DNA of 64,000 bases from Luteolibacter luteus (GTDB lineage: Bacteria > Verrucomicrobiota > Verrucomicrobiia > Verrucomicrobiales > Akkermansiaceae): assembly GCF_012913485.1 (NCBI RefSeq), contig NZ_CP051774.1, positions 5,146,001 to 5,210,000 on the forward strand. The letters are read 5' to 3'. This document shows positions 25,734 to 32,972 of this stretch, in pieces. The stretch's first letter is position 1; every line of letters begins with the position of its first letter. The notes beneath the pieces are model-generated. The model was not told the DNA's origin. It was given only the letters and a program-made list of their open reading frames with translations, and searched no databases. The position numbers and the translations under genes were made by a program.

Positions 25734-26699
25734 ATGAGTGTCCCGGAGACAGAGATCAAACTGGAATACGAGACCGCGCCTTTCCTTCATTCCCTGTTCG
25801 CGAACGATGCGAAGGAACTCCGCTACCTGGAGGAGAAGCTGAAGGTCCGGGCAGTGACCCGGGACGGGTGGATCCTTTTTGCGGGGCCGGAGGACGCCGT
25901 GAAGCAGGCGACGGCCGTATTCGCGGACTTGGAGCAGGCCCGCCGCCAAGGCTCCCAGATCAGCTCCCGGGATTTCCGGATGGCCGTGGATCTGATCGCC
26001 GAGGGCGGGGGATCCGTCTCGGAGCTTTCCGGGGTGAAGCTGCTGGGCGTCCGCGGGCGCAAGCCGGTGGTTCCCAAGACCCCGCGGCAACTGGACTACC
26101 TGAAGTCGATCGAGAAGAACGACGTGGTTTTTGGTCTCGGGCCGGCGGGCACGGGCAAGACCTACCTGGCCATGGCGATGGGGCTCGCCATGCTGAAGGC
26201 CAAGCGGGTGGGCCGTGTCGTTTTGACGCGCCCGGCCGTGGAGGCGGGGGAAGCGCTCGGTTTCCTCCCCGGCGACCTGCGCGAGAAAGTGGCTCCCTAT
26301 CTGCGCCCGCTCTACGACGCCATCCACGACATGATCGGCCACGAGGAAGGTGAGCGATATCTGGCGGACGGCACCATCGAGATCGCGCCGCTGGCATTCA
26401 TGCGGGGCCGCACGCTGGCCCGCTCGTTCGTGATTCTGGACGAAGCGCAGAACACGACCCGGGAGCAGATGTTCATGGCGCTGACCCGTCTGGGTGAGGA
26501 ATCGCGGATGGTGGTGACCGGGGACGGTTCCCAGATCGACCTGAAGCCCAATGTTCCTTCCGGCCTTTTCGAGGCGGAGCGGGCGCTTGCGGGGGTCCCG
26601 GGCATCGACTTTATCCGCTTCAGCGGCTCGGACGTGGTGAGGCACCCGGTGGTGGGGCGGATCATTGAGGCCTATGATCGCCACCGCAGCTCGGCTTGA
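25734..26699 (+). CDS. phoH: PhoH family ATPase
   Basis: A 321-residue cytoplasmic P-loop ATPase of the PhoH type, thought to act in RNA metabolism. An N-terminal KH-like region (about 10-75) precedes the PhoH core, with KTPRQLDYLKSIEKNDVVFGLGPAGTGKT-type sequence: Walker A GPAGTGKT (about 137-144) and Walker B FVILDEAQNT. Later motifs are TRLGEESRMVVTGD and QIDL. The order phoH, 7TM-HD, ybeY is one of the most conserved bacterial clusters and supports each call. The start is ATG at 25734. Confidence 0.93.
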   Translation: MSVPETEIKLEYETAPFLHSLFANDAKELRYLEEKLKVRAVTRDGWILFAGPEDAVKQATAVFADLEQARRQGSQISSRDFRMAVDLIAEGGGSVSELSGVKLLGVRGRKPVVPKTPRQLDYLKSIEKNDVVFGLGPAGTGKTYLAMAMGLAMLKAKRVGRVVLTRPAVEAGEALGFLPGDLREKVAPYLRPLYDAIHDMIGHEEGERYLADGTIEIAPLAFMRGRTLARSFVILDEAQNTTREQMFMALTRLGEESRMVVTGDGSQIDLKPNVPSGLFEAERALAGVPGIDFIRFSGSDVVRHPVVGRIIEAYDRHRSSA

Positions 26700-26898
26700 T
26701 AAAGTGCTGATGATCAACAAAGGTGATTTTTCGATTGTCACATCTCCTTGATTTTTCGCGATTTGAGACTTGATTGACCTTGAGGCAGGCTAGGGGGATT
26801 TGCGCATTGCAAAAGGGCCTTGGATCTTCTAACCACCTGCCCCGCCGTTTGGACTCCGGTTGCAAACGGCCCCGATTTCGCAACCCAGTTGCCACACC

Positions 26899-28632
26899 GT
26901 GGGATTCATAGATGCCTTCAAACGCTGGCGCCTCGCGCGCCGCGGCTTGTCATCCGGTCGAAAACGCCGGGTCCATGCCGAAAACCCGGTTGCGATGACG
27001 TTGGACCGCAGCGTCTTGGTCCGCCTTTTCCTTTATTTGGTATTTTGCGCGGGGGTGGGGGTGATGGTGCTGCGGGCCGCTTCCGACACGAACTTCGCCG
27101 ATGAGCGGACCTATGGAGCGCTTTCGGGATTTGTGGTCGCTGCCGCAGCGGTGGCGATCCTTCACAGTCTCCATGAGAACGTATCCCACCGGAATGGTCG
27201 CATCATCCTGGTGTTGGGTGGTCTCGCCGGCCACATGGCGGTGGTGCGGGGCATCTCCCTGATGGTGGATGCGAATGACATGGCGGGGGAGATGAAGTTC
27301 CTGCTGATCCCCTTCGCCCTGACGCCGATGGTGCACGCCGTGTTGCTGGGCCGGGGCGTGGGCACTTTTTCGACCGTTTTTGCGGCCTTCCTTGGCTCCA
27401 TGGTGATGCCGAAACAGGATGCGCTCCTGTATGTGGCGGTCAGCCTAGTCTGCGGCTTGGTAGCGGTGCAGGCGGTCCACAAGGTCCGGAAGCGGGTCCA
27501 ATTGTTGCGTGCCGGCGTGTATTCCGGGGTGGCGGCGCTGCTGCTGTGCATCGCCTTCGGCCGGATTGATCCGGTGCCGGGGATCACCGACCATATGGAA
27601 GGTCTCAAGGATGCCGGCCTCAGCTCGCTGGCGGCGCTGGGCACGGGCATCGTGATTGCCCTTCTGGTCAGCGGGATGCTGCCGGTGCTGGAGGGGACCT
27701 TCCAGCTGACCACGGACATTTCCTGGCTGGAGCTCAGTGACCTGAACCACAAGCTGCTGCGACGCCTCCAACTGGAGGCTCCCGGGACCTTCCACCACAG
27801 CCTGGTGGTCGCTTCGCTGGCGGAGGCTGCCGCCGAGGCAGTGGGGGCGAATGCCGCGATGTGTCGCGTTTCCGCCTACTACCATGACATCGGGAAGCTG
27901 AGTAAGCCGGAGTATTTCATCGAGAACCAGGTGGAGGGCGGGGAGAACCCGCACGATTCCCTGACGCCGACGATGAGTGCGCTGATCATCATCGCCCACG
28001 TGAAGGACGGCGTGGACCTGGCGGTGAAGCACAAGCTCAACCCGAGGGTGATCGACATCATCCAGGAGCACCACGGGGATTCGCTGGTGAGCTATTTTTA
28101 CCGCCGTGCCCAGGAACAGAAGAAGGCGGAGATGGAGAAGGTTGAGAAGGGGCTCGAGAATCCGGAGGATCTTCCGAAGATCGACGAGAAGAATTTCCGT
28201 TACCCCGGCCCGCGTCCCCGAACCCGCGAAAGCGGCATCGTGAGTCTCGCCGACATCGTTGAAAGCGCCTCCCGGAGCCTCAAGAAGCCGACTCCGGCGA
28301 AAATCCGGTCGATGGTGGAGGATTTGATCGAGTCCCGCGTCTGTGACGGCCAGCTCGACGAATGCACGCTGACCCTGCGCGATCTGGCGAAGGTGAAAGA
28401 CAGCTTTTGTGCGACCCTGCGGAGCATGCTCCACACCCGGATCGACTACCCGAAGGAAGACGAGCGTAGCACGGTGGGACGGAACAAGTCCGACCTCGAG
28501 CGCCGTCACAACGGTTCGAAGACCCAGCCGATCAAGACGGCTCCGATCAAGACCGCCCCTCTCCAGCCAGCCCAACCCGCTGTCACTCCCCAGCAACCTC
28601 CTGCGACTACCCCGCAGCAATCCGCGAATTGA
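26899..28632 (+). CDS. Membrane HD (7TM-HD / PgpH-like) phosphohydrolase lacking the extracellular domain
   Basis: Cyclic-di-AMP phosphodiesterase-like protein of about 577 residues. The N-terminal part has about eight hydrophobic helices with only about 20 residues between helix 1 and helix 2. PgpH/YqfF carries a large extracellular HDED domain of roughly 250 residues at this point, so it is missing. The HD domain shows GTFHHSLVVASLAEAAA, YYHDIGKLSKPEYFIENQ, HDSLTPTMSALIIIAHV and IIQEHHGDSLVSYFY. The C-terminus is a Pro/Gln/Thr-rich tail. The start is uncertain: GTG 26899 fits a basic cytoplasmic N-terminus; TTG 26860 and ATG 26995 are alternatives. Clustering with phoH and ybeY confirms the family. 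Confidence 0.85.
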   Translation: MGFIDAFKRWRLARRGLSSGRKRRVHAENPVAMTLDRSVLVRLFLYLVFCAGVGVMVLRAASDTNFADERTYGALSGFVVAAAAVAILHSLHENVSHRNGRIILVLGGLAGHMAVVRGISLMVDANDMAGEMKFLLIPFALTPMVHAVLLGRGVGTFSTVFAAFLGSMVMPKQDALLYVAVSLVCGLVAVQAVHKVRKRVQLLRAGVYSGVAALLLCIAFGRIDPVPGITDHMEGLKDAGLSSLAALGTGIVIALLVSGMLPVLEGTFQLTTDISWLELSDLNHKLLRRLQLEAPGTFHHSLVVASLAEAAAEAVGANAAMCRVSAYYHDIGKLSKPEYFIENQVEGGENPHDSLTPTMSALIIIAHVKDGVDLAVKHKLNPRVIDIIQEHHGDSLVSYFYRRAQEQKKAEMEKVEKGLENPEDLPKIDEKNFRYPGPRPRTRESGIVSLADIVESASRSLKKPTPAKIRSMVEDLIESRVCDGQLDECTLTLRDLAKVKDSFCATLRSMLHTRIDYPKEDERSTVGRNKSDLERRHNGSKTQPIKTAPIKTAPLQPAQPAVTPQQPPATTPQQSAN

Positions 28633-28636
28633 TCCG

Positions 28637-29098
28637 ATGCGTCCCGAACTTATTGTCGGTAACAATCAGGAACGTCTGGAGATCCCCGAGTCATGGCTCA
28701 TCACCTTGGAAAAGGGCGGGGCGCTGGCGGCCGGAGAGATCCTCCTGAAGCATGTGGTGATCGAGGATGCGCCGTTGCTCGAGCACGAGTGTGTCGAGAT
28801 TGCGCTCGTCGATGATGAGACCAGCGCGCGGGTTCATGAGCAGTTCATGGGGATCGAGGGTGAGACGGATGTCATCACCTTTCACCATGGTGAGATCGTG
28901 ATCGGTGTGGAGGTGGCTTTCAAGCAAGCTGCCGAGAATGGGGAGCCGCCTTTACGGGAGCTTTTCCGCTACATCGTGCACGGCCTGCTGCATCTGGCTG
29001 GGCATGAGGATGAGGATCCGGCGGACCGCGAGCGGATGGAAGCCGCGCAGGAACCGCTGGTGGCGCGGCTGTGGCCGGAGATCGATGTGCTGGCCTGA
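28637..29098 (+). CDS. ybeY: Endoribonuclease YbeY (rRNA maturation factor)
   Basis: A 153-residue single-domain metalloprotein for 16S rRNA 3'-end maturation and ribosome quality control. It shows NDETSARVH-like VDDETSARVHEQFMG, the TDVITF strand and the zinc motif at about 113-123. Instead of HGxLHLxGYDH it reads HGLLHLAGHED, so an Asp stands at the usual third His position. Similar Asp substitutions occur in Bacteroidetes YbeY. The start ATG at 28637 is 4 bases after the stop of the 7TM-HD gene. Its context with phoH fits perfectly. Confidence 0.9.
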   Translation: MRPELIVGNNQERLEIPESWLITLEKGGALAAGEILLKHVVIEDAPLLEHECVEIALVDDETSARVHEQFMGIEGETDVITFHHGEIVIGVEVAFKQAAENGEPPLRELFRYIVHGLLHLAGHEDEDPADRERMEAAQEPLVARLWPEIDVLA

Positions 29099-29119
29099 TA
29101 TGGGAGGGCTGGAGCCGCT

Positions 29120-29452
29120 TCAGCTTCCCTGACGGTAGGCCTTCATCAGCTGATCCAGCTTGTCCTCATATTTGTAGAAGGCCTTGTCCTCCTCTCTGAA
29201 GGCTTCGCCATCGGGTGATACTTCATCGAGCATTTGGTCCTGCCTCGTCTTCCAGTTGCGGGATGGGGCACCGCCGGGAAAGCGGGCTATCGTGCGTTCT
29301 AGGATCGCGGCCGTGTGAAGCGCCCCGATTCTCTTCAAGGCTTCAGCCGTTTCCGCCGCGTGGTCTCCGTGGGAGTTCAGGAAGAACTGGTCGAAGCCGC
29401 CGTTGTTGATTTCGGCTTCGAAGTCTTCAACAAGCTGGATCGTTGCGTCCAT
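29120..29452 (-). CDS. DUF4375 domain protein
   Basis: A 110-residue cytoplasmic protein. It opens with ATIQLVEDFEAEINNGGFDQFF, the DUF4375 (DMP19-like) signature, followed by LNSHGDHAAETAEALKRIGA. Members are small, widely scattered proteins of unknown function. No catalytic residues stand out. It is convergent with ybeY (22 bases between stops) and divergent from the sigma factor gene 118 bases away. Confidence 0.75.
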   Translation of the reverse strand: MDATIQLVEDFEAEINNGGFDQFFLNSHGDHAAETAEALKRIGALHTAAILERTIARFPGGAPSRNWKTRQDQMLDEVSPDGEAFREEDKAFYKYEDKLDQLMKAYRQGS

Positions 29453-29570
29453 GATGCGGCGAAGCTATCGCAAGCCCGGGATCATGTATAGTTGGCTCGT
29501 GGAAGATGACGCGCCCCGATTGCCGATTTTTTGTCCGATTTTCCGGGCAACTGGTGTTGAAGGGTAGGAG

Positions 29571-31622
29571 ATGACCACGCCGAGCGATGCCACCTTGCTC
29601 AACGCCTTTGTACGGGACCGGGACGAGGCGGCCTTCCGCGTGTTGGTGGAGCGGCATCTCTCGCTGATCTTCCATGCCGCGCTGCGAAAGACGGGTAGCC
29701 GGGTGATGGCGGAGGAGGTTTCCCAGAACGTGCTCTGTGCGGTGGCGTCCAAGGCGAGCTCCCTGGCCGTGAATCCGGAGCGCTTCGTGCCATGGCTCCA
29801 CCGGGCCACCCTCTACGAATCCACCAAAGCCATGCGCTCGGAATCATCCCAAAGCCGTCGCAAGGATCTGCTGCATCCCGACGACCTGCGTCCATCGGAG
29901 GGGGCAGGAGAGGAGCTATGGGCGAAGGCGCTGCCTCATCTGGACGGGGCATTGGACCGTTTGGCGGAGAAGGATCGCCGGGTGCTGATGCTGCACTTCT
30001 TCGAGAAGCTACCCTTTTCCCGGATCGGCGGGCTGTTGGGGAAATCGCCGGCGGCGGTGCAGAAGCAATCGGTGCGGGCGCTGGAGAAGCTCTCGCAGAT
30101 TCTCCGCGGGCGGGGAGTGGTGGTGCCGGTGGGCGTGCTGGCGAGCGGGATGTTGGCGGAGTCCGCCAAGGGCGCGCCGATGCATCTGGCCGGGGCTCTC
30201 ACCGCGAAGGCGCTGGGCGCGGCTGCGGCACCGTCCCTCTCCTCCGGAGTTTTTCTTATGATCACGGGAAAATCGAAGATCCTGGTTCCCTGCGGGCTCC
30301 TCTTGCTGGGGTTGCCGCTGGCCATGCAGCAGCTCTCGATCGCCGGGGCGGAGCGTGAGTTGGCCGGTCTGCGCCAAGGTCCCCGGCCCGCCGCGACCGC
30401 GAAGCGCGAGGTTCGCGAGAGCCCCGGGCTGGTGAAAATTTCGACCAGTCTGGACTTGGTGCGCCTGGCCGATGAGGCCGGGGAGACGAGGCGTTCCGAG
30501 GGCTTGAAGTTCGCGCTGAAGCGGAAGCTGGGCGCGCTGTCCGCGGAGGAGCTGGAGGAATTGCTGGATGGCGCGCGGAAGGTTAGGACCGGCATCATGA
30601 AGCGGCTGTATCTGGCCGAGTTCCTCGCCTACGCGCTGGCGGCAAAAGATCCGGCGCGGGTGATGGCGTGTGCCGAGCGGGGATGGATGACGCAGGCCTG
30701 GGCACCGGAGCTTTTGGGACGCTGGGCCCAGGTCGATCCAGGTGCGGCGCGGGAGTGGCTGGCGAAGATGGAAGCCATGCCCGAATACCGGAGCGCCACC
30801 ATCAAGGAAGAAGCGGGCGCAGGAGAGGGCAGGGGAGGGTGGCGTCGTGGCACGGCGGAGAGTCTCAATGGCGTGGATAGCGAGCAGTTGCGACGCGAGA
30901 AGATCGCGTGGACGGAGGGGGACTCGCTGCGGCAGGCCTATGGCAACGGTCCGCTGAAGACCTTCCAGCAGGCTCTGTTCGTGCAGTTGATGCGCATGGA
31001 TGCGGAACAGGCGATCGGCTACCTCGAAAGCTTTCCTCCGGACACGCGTCAGATGACGCTCATCAGTGACGGCTTTCATTACCTGGACCCGGCCTCATCC
31101 GCGAACGAAGCCGCAGGATGGTTGAAGGCCACCCGCATGCTGCCGGAGGCTAGCCGGAAAGTGATGCTCACCGACTTCGCGATCCACGCGATGGGATCGA
31201 ATCTCGATGCGCTGGACTTGTCCAAAGTGGAGCCATTCCTGCAAGCGGTGAGCGCGCTGCCTGAGGAAAGATGGTTCCTGGCGGAAGGCGCGGCCAAGCG
31301 GATGCTGCGCCACGATCTGTCTCCCGGAACACAGGCAGAGGTGGCGGCGTGGCTTGAAGAGGTGGTGCCCGCGGAAGCCGGGCCGATCCGAGAGGACGCG
31401 TTGGCTCTGGTCCACGCCGAGCAGAGGCAGTCCGCGCTTGCCATGCTCAGGCACTTCGAGAAGGAGCGAGCAACGCCCGAGGATCGCGATATCATCCATA
31501 ACCTGAGCAACCAATACTTCCGTGGAGACCTCACGGAGCCGGCGCTGAAGCTGGCGGACAAGATCGTGGATCCGGCGCTGCGCGAGGAGATGAAGCAGAA
31601 GATCCTGGAGAGAGCGCGATGA
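29571..31622 (+). CDS. ECF sigma factor fused to a membrane helix and a large C-terminal domain
   Basis: A 683-residue protein. Residues about 5-190 form an ECF sigma factor: region 2 with RDEAAFRVLVERHLSLIFHAALR and the W in PWLHRATLYES, and region 4 with LMLHFFEKLPFSRIGGLLGKSPAAVQKQSVRALEKL. A low-complexity linker follows (about 190-230), then one membrane helix (VPCGLLLLGLPLAMQQL, about 235-252). The last 430 residues are helical repeats with recurring Leu-Pro and acidic residues, rich in WL. The sigma domain is therefore tethered, and the C-terminal part is likely periplasmic. Its stop overlaps the next ATG (ATGA), so the two proteins are coupled. No separate anti-sigma factor is adjacent. 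Confidence 0.82.
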   Translation: MTTPSDATLLNAFVRDRDEAAFRVLVERHLSLIFHAALRKTGSRVMAEEVSQNVLCAVASKASSLAVNPERFVPWLHRATLYESTKAMRSESSQSRRKDLLHPDDLRPSEGAGEELWAKALPHLDGALDRLAEKDRRVLMLHFFEKLPFSRIGGLLGKSPAAVQKQSVRALEKLSQILRGRGVVVPVGVLASGMLAESAKGAPMHLAGALTAKALGAAAAPSLSSGVFLMITGKSKILVPCGLLLLGLPLAMQQLSIAGAERELAGLRQGPRPAATAKREVRESPGLVKISTSLDLVRLADEAGETRRSEGLKFALKRKLGALSAEELEELLDGARKVRTGIMKRLYLAEFLAYALAAKDPARVMACAERGWMTQAWAPELLGRWAQVDPGAAREWLAKMEAMPEYRSATIKEEAGAGEGRGGWRRGTAESLNGVDSEQLRREKIAWTEGDSLRQAYGNGPLKTFQQALFVQLMRMDAEQAIGYLESFPPDTRQMTLISDGFHYLDPASSANEAAGWLKATRMLPEASRKVMLTDFAIHAMGSNLDALDLSKVEPFLQAVSALPEERWFLAEGAAKRMLRHDLSPGTQAEVAAWLEEVVPAEAGPIREDALALVHAEQRQSALAMLRHFEKERATPEDRDIIHNLSNQYFRGDLTEPALKLADKIVDPALREEMKQKILERAR

Positions 31623-32878
31623 AAACTCCCCATCATTCCGCGAATCGAACCTGCGTCATTCTCCTGTTGGTGGCGGTAGCTGCCGTGCTGTTAGGCGTGC
31701 TCCAACACCGGAGGCTGGTGAAGCTGCGCGATGAGATCGCGACCGCGAGACTGGAAGCAAGTGCGCCCGCGGAGTTCCGGGAGTCGCGGGAAGAGGAACG
31801 TGAGGCGGATGATCTTCGCGAGGAGGTCCGGAGCTTGCTGGATGTCTTGAATGATCCGAATGGGCCCGGTTCCGCGCTGAGGATGGCGCGGCTGACCGAG
31901 TTGCTCGAGTCGCTGGATGCGGCGGCGGTCAGAAGTCTTCTGGATGAGACGGGAGATGATGCGCGGGGCCTAGCCCTGAAGGAGGCTCTGCGCTGGCAGT
32001 TTTACGCCGCGAATCCACGCGAAGCGTTTCGGTTAGCATTGGGCGATGCTCCGGACGAGCAGGCGAAGCGTGCGCAGGTGGGGGCCTTCATCGCGTGGGC
32101 GAATCTGGATCCCGCGGGCGTCCTGAAATGGTATTGGGACGCGGAAAAAGAGGGGCTGCCGCTGGCGAAGGAAGAGGAGCTACGAGTCGCGGTATTCGGG
32201 GCGCAGGCGAGGCTCGATCCGAAGCGTGCGATCGAGGGCTTTCGCGATCACTTTGGAAAGGATGCGGGTCAGGATGCCAAGCGGGCCGCTTCATCCTTGG
32301 TGGGCGGTCTGCGGAGCGAGAGCGAGAGGATGTCATTCATGCTGGCGCTGAATCGGAATACCGAGGCGGATCCCGGTGATGGATCTTTCCGGAAGGCGGT
32401 GGTCGCCGAGCTCTCCAAGACGTTGGTGGAGGAGCCCTTTGACGAGGCTTCCGCGGTGATCGATGGAACTTTCACCAAGGAGGAGCGCGAAAAGTTCGCC
32501 GGAGTGCTGGGAAATGGCGGCATCTTCAACCCGGATACTTGGCGGCTTTGGATGGGTTGGGTAGCGGCCCTTAATTTACCCGCAGAGCGAGGCCAGCCGA
32601 TCGCCAATATGACCACGGTCATCGCCCGGAGGAAGGAGCAGTTCAAGGATCTCACGTGGATGGCGGAACTTCCGGCCGGCGCGCAGCGGGATCTGGTGGT
32701 GGAGACCTATGCGAGGATCGCAATGGAGTCCGATCTCCAGGAGGCAGTCCACTGGCTCGAATACCTGCCCGCAGGCGAGAAGCGGCGCGATGTGGCCGCC
32801 AATGTGGCGTATTATTTAAAGATGAAGGATCCGGACGGTGCCGCGGCGCTCCGGACGAGGGAAGGGGTAGTGGAGTAA
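31619..32878 (+). CDS. Membrane-anchored helical-repeat protein, partner of the tethered sigma factor
   Basis: A 419-residue protein with a single N-terminal membrane helix (about 11-29, VILLLVAVAAVLLGVL) and a mostly helical C-terminal region. The sequence has repeated Asp-Pro and Trp-containing units (NLDPAGVLKWYWD; QEAVHWLEYLPAGEKRRDVA), matching the style of the C-terminal half of the preceding sigma fusion. A coiled coil (LRDEIATARLEA...EEEREADDLREEVRSLL) follows the helix. No enzyme motif is visible. It overlaps the sigma gene by 4 bp, so it is probably made in a fixed ratio and interacts with it. The function is unknown. Confidence 0.7.
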   Translation: MKTPHHSANRTCVILLLVAVAAVLLGVLQHRRLVKLRDEIATARLEASAPAEFRESREEEREADDLREEVRSLLDVLNDPNGPGSALRMARLTELLESLDAAAVRSLLDETGDDARGLALKEALRWQFYAANPREAFRLALGDAPDEQAKRAQVGAFIAWANLDPAGVLKWYWDAEKEGLPLAKEEELRVAVFGAQARLDPKRAIEGFRDHFGKDAGQDAKRAASSLVGGLRSESERMSFMLALNRNTEADPGDGSFRKAVVAELSKTLVEEPFDEASAVIDGTFTKEEREKFAGVLGNGGIFNPDTWRLWMGWVAALNLPAERGQPIANMTTVIARRKEQFKDLTWMAELPAGAQRDLVVETYARIAMESDLQEAVHWLEYLPAGEKRRDVAANVAYYLKMKDPDGAAALRTREGVVE

Positions 32879-32888
32879 GTGCGCGATC

Positions 32889-32912
32889 GCGGGCTCACGA
32901 TCTGGAGCCCGC
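32889..32912. terminator. GC-rich hairpin between convergent genes (first of two)
   Basis: Perfect 8-bp stem GCGGGCTC / GAGCCCGC with an 8-base loop, directly after the sigma operon. It has no T-run; a second hairpin follows at 32940-32965. Confidence 0.5.
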
Positions 32913-32939
32913 GTCACAGTTCTCCAAACGGAGCGTGAA

Positions 32940-32965
32940 AGCCGCGCCGCAAGCTGGGCGCGGCT
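32940..32965. terminator. GC-rich hairpin between convergent genes (second of two)
   Basis: Perfect 9-bp stem AGCCGCGCC / GGCGCGGCT with an 8-base loop, 7 bases before the speA stop. Together with 32889-32912 it would separate two convergent transcripts, again without a T-run. Confidence 0.5.
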
Positions 32966-32972
32966 GTCTCGC

